Assembly: GCA_009843585.1 (NCBI GenBank)
Contig: VYDC01000281.1
Span: 1-14,055 of the forward strand
Direction: 5' to 3'
Length of the DNA: 14,055 nucleotides
Source of the DNA: Chloroflexota bacterium
Lineage (GTDB): Bacteria > Chloroflexota > Dehalococcoidia > UBA2979
Position numbers and translations under genes: made by a program. Position 1 is the first letter of the stretch. Each line of letters opens with the position of its first letter. Shown one piece after another: positions 12,263 to 14,055 of this stretch. The notes under the pieces were generated by a model. The model was not told the DNA's origin and did no database searches. It saw only the letters and a program-made list of their open reading frames with translations.

Positions 12263-12601
12263 CTAGCGATCCGCGTCCCCGCCCCCGTCACCCTCGTCGT
12301 CGTCCTCATCCTCGTCGTCCTCGTCGCCCTCGTCGGAGAAGATCCCGAGCTGCTCGCCGCGCCAGACGGTGACGATGAGGTCCTCCCGGTAGGGGTCGGC
12401 GGTCGAGACGATCCGCTCGTCGATGGCGCCGATCAGCTCCTGCACGCCCTCGTCATCGACGGAGCTGTGGACCGAGAGCGTCGCGTAGGTCGCCGACGAG
12501 GTGAAGTGGACGTCGACCCGGCCCAGTGAGTGCTCGGCGTCCTCGACGATCCACGACTCGGAATGCGGCGTTCGCGCCTCTCGCTCGAAGCGAATGTCCA
12601 T
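12263..12601 (-). CDS. Hypothetical protein with a strongly acidic C-terminal tail
   Basis: The 112-residue product has a compact N-terminal domain (about 1-88) with predicted alternating strands and one helix: GRVDVHFTSSATYATLSVHS, VQELIGAIDERIV, and DLIVTVWRGEQLG. It ends in a tail (90-112) in which 16 of 23 residues are Asp or Glu. I recognise no family. The start is good, with GGAGGG eight bases before ATG 12601. The gene lies 81 bases after proA on the same strand and 18 bases before the HAD gene. The tail is encoded by a GAC/GAG-rich near-repeat (about 12293-12336 on the plus strand as cgtcgtcctc-type units), which could vary in length between strains. Confidence 0.75.
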   Translation of the reverse strand: MDIRFEREARTPHSESWIVEDAEHSLGRVDVHFTSSATYATLSVHSSVDDEGVQELIGAIDERIVSTADPYREDLIVTVWRGEQLGIFSDEGDEDDEDEDDDEGDGGGDADR

Positions 12602-12661
12602 CTGACGCGCCCTCCGTCGCGTGCGCCGCCCGCTTGCGGCCGGCGCGCTCCCCCGTTTTCT

Positions 12662-12676
12662 CCGTCGCTCCGACGG
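12662..12676 (-). other. Stem-loop just after the proA stop
   Basis: On the minus strand CCGTCG-GAG-CGACGG makes a perfect 6-bp stem with a three-base loop, starting seven bases after the proA TAG. It is followed by AGAAAACG and not by a T run, so an intrinsic terminator is unlikely. An mRNA 3'-end or processing hairpin is possible. Confidence 0.35.
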
Positions 12677-12682
12677 CCCCGA

Positions 12683-13960
12683 CTACGGCCGCGTCTGGCC
12701 GTGGCCGAGGATCACCCACTTGTACGACGTGAGCTCGCGCAGCCCCATCGGGCCTCGCGCGTGCAGCTTCTGCGTGGAGATTCCGAACTCGGTACCGAGC
12801 CCGTACTCGCCGCCGTCGGCGAATCCCGTCGAGACGTTGACGAAGACGGAGGCGGCGTCGACCTCGCGCTGGAAGCGCTGCGCCGCCGTGTAGGAGTCGG
12901 TGGCGATCGCCTCGGAGTGCCCGCTCCCGTGCTCGGCGATGTGCGACAGCGCCTCATCCAGAGAGCCGACGACGCGCACGGAGCAGTCGAGCGAGAGCCA
13001 CTCCCGGTCGTAGTCGGCCGGCTCCACCGCCACAACGGCGGCCCCGCCCTCGACCGTCGCCAGGCGCGCGGCCTCGCCGTCGGCGTGGAGAGTCACCCCG
13101 TGCGCCGCGAGCTCGCGGGAGAGCCGCGGGACCAGCTCCGGGGCGACGCTCCGGTGGACGAGCAGCGTATCGAGCGTGTTGCAGACGGAGGGGTGCCTCA
13201 CCTTCGCGTTGACCGCGATAGCCGCCGCCACGTCGAGGTCGGCGTCGGCGTCGACGTAGGTGTGGCAGACGCCGACGCCCCCCGCGACGACGGGCATCGT
13301 GGCCTCGTCGCGGACGCGCCGGATGAGATCGGCGCCCCCGCGCGGGACGAGCAGGTCGATCTGATCGTGCGCGGTGAGCAGTGCCCCGACCTCGGAGCGC
13401 TCCGTGGAGTCGATGAACTGGACGCAGCCCCCGGGGAGGCCCGCCGCCTCCGCGGCCTCTGTCACGATCGCGGCGAGCGCCCGCGAGCTCGCGTGCGCGT
13501 CGCTGCCGGAGCGGAGTACGACCGCGTTGCCCGACTTGAGGCAGAGCGCGGCGATGTCCACGGTGACGTTGGGGCGCGATTCGTAGACGGCGCCGATCAC
13601 GCCGAGCGGCACGCGCATCCGCCCCACCTGCATCCCGTTGGGGCGGATGCGCACGTCCTCCATCTGTCCCACCGGATCGGGGAGCGCCGCCACCTCGCGC
13701 GTCGTCTCGGCGATGGCGGCGATGCGCTCGGGCGTCAGCGTCATGCGGTCGACGAAGGAGTCGTCGAGGCCGCGGTCCCGCGCGCGGGCCACCTCGGCGG
13801 CGTTCACGTCGAGCAGCGCATCCCGTGCGGCGAGCAGCCCGCGCGCGGCGCCCTCGAGGGCGGCGTCCTTCTGCTCGGTGGTTGCGAAGCGGAGCGTGCG
13901 GCTCGCCTCGCGGGCCGCCCGCGCCCTCGTCGTCGCCTCGGTCGGTGTCTCAACCGTCAT
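12683..13960 (-). CDS. proA: Gamma-glutamyl phosphate reductase
   Basis: The enzyme reduces gamma-glutamyl phosphate with NADPH to glutamate-5-semialdehyde, the second step of proline synthesis, in the cytoplasm. From ATG 13960 it has 425 residues, the usual length. It shows the aldehyde-dehydrogenase-type features of ProA: GVIGAVYESRPNVTVD (about 121-136), CLKSGNAVVLRSGSDA, LVPRGGADLI, the catalytic C260 in RHPSVCNTLDTLLVHR, and GTEFGISTQKLHARGPMG near the C terminus. ATG 13960 is preferred because GGGGG stands four bases upstream. ATG 13978 would add six residues and lacks a well-placed site. The proB stop lies 52 bases upstream on the same strand, giving the standard proB-proA order. TACGAT at 13977-13982 (minus) might be an extra promoter element but has no -35 partner. 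Confidence 0.97.
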   Translation of the reverse strand: MTVETPTEATTRARAAREASRTLRFATTEQKDAALEGAARGLLAARDALLDVNAAEVARARDRGLDDSFVDRMTLTPERIAAIAETTREVAALPDPVGQMEDVRIRPNGMQVGRMRVPLGVIGAVYESRPNVTVDIAALCLKSGNAVVLRSGSDAHASSRALAAIVTEAAEAAGLPGGCVQFIDSTERSEVGALLTAHDQIDLLVPRGGADLIRRVRDEATMPVVAGGVGVCHTYVDADADLDVAAAIAVNAKVRHPSVCNTLDTLLVHRSVAPELVPRLSRELAAHGVTLHADGEAARLATVEGGAAVVAVEPADYDREWLSLDCSVRVVGSLDEALSHIAEHGSGHSEAIATDSYTAAQRFQREVDAASVFVNVSTGFADGGEYGLGTEFGISTQKLHARGPMGLRELTSYKWVILGHGQTRP

Positions 13961-14012
13961 GGAACCCCCGCGCCCCATCGTAACGCAGCGCCCCCCGGGG
14001 GGCCCCGGTGGC

Positions 14013-14055
14013 CTAGCGGAGGACCAGGTTGTTGCGGTGGGCGACGTCCTCGCCG
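14013..14055 (-). CDS. proB: Glutamate 5-kinase, last 13 codons only
   Basis: A minus-strand frame enters from the right edge and ends at TAG 14013-14015, encoding GEDVAHRNNLVLR. This resembles the very C terminus of the ProB PUA domain, often of the form EVVHRDNLV. Its position directly before proA makes glutamate 5-kinase, which starts proline synthesis by phosphorylating glutamate, by far the likeliest identity. The call rests on a short tail and gene order. Confidence 0.75.
   Translation of the reverse strand, partial: GEDVAHRNNLVLR

Noticed and set aside
13990..14003. GCCCCCCGGGGGGC palindrome between proB and proA
   Set aside because: It is a homopolymer-like C/G run that can pair by composition alone. 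There is no T tract or spacing that supports a terminator or operator.

Overview
The window is very GC-rich chromosomal DNA and looks like a core housekeeping region rather than a mobile island. I see no transposase, integrase, phage gene, tRNA, rRNA or CRISPR array. The RNA polymerase subunits resemble the actinobacterial type: beta' carries the lineage-typical helical insert after its N-terminal zinc site, here enlarged, and several genes use GTG or TTG starts. A deep-branching actinobacterium, for example a Thermoleophilia-like lineage, is my best inference. It rests on protein resemblance from memory, not on a search.

Layout. Positions 1-6773 (minus strand) hold rpoC (3' end cut by the window edge) and rpoB, joined by a TAATG stop/start overlap. 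They are read from a clear sigma-70-type promoter at 7055-7083 through a leader of about 275 nt that contains a perfect 28-bp palindrome. Divergent to it is a DinB-fold metal-binding protein (7183-7665). It converges on a secreted lipoprotein with a glycoside-hydrolase-like TIM barrel (7662-8846), and the two genes share the tetranucleotide CTAG as their stop codons. Plus-strand genes at 8950-9399 (unknown) and 9414-9776 (minimal zincin metallopeptidase) form a pair. On the minus strand follow glycerate kinase (9803-10969) and, upstream of it, a 59-residue two-helix membrane protein (10980-11159). Divergent from these is a 70-residue zinc-ribbon protein (11254-11466) with a LexA/SOS-box-like inverted repeat between its putative promoter and its ribosome binding site. 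The right end (11486-14055, minus) runs proB (last 13 codons), proA, a small acidic-tailed protein and a HAD-family phosphatase.

How the genes work together: rpoBC supply the catalytic core of RNA polymerase. proB and proA make the first two steps of proline synthesis from glutamate. Glycerate kinase feeds glycerate into central metabolism. The remaining genes are small conserved or unknown proteins with no evident shared pathway. I did not find a convincing undescribed multi-gene system. The best leads are the SOS-box-like operator on the zinc-ribbon gene, the enlarged inserts in both polymerase subunits, the palindrome in the rpoB leader, and two genes that look leaderless.
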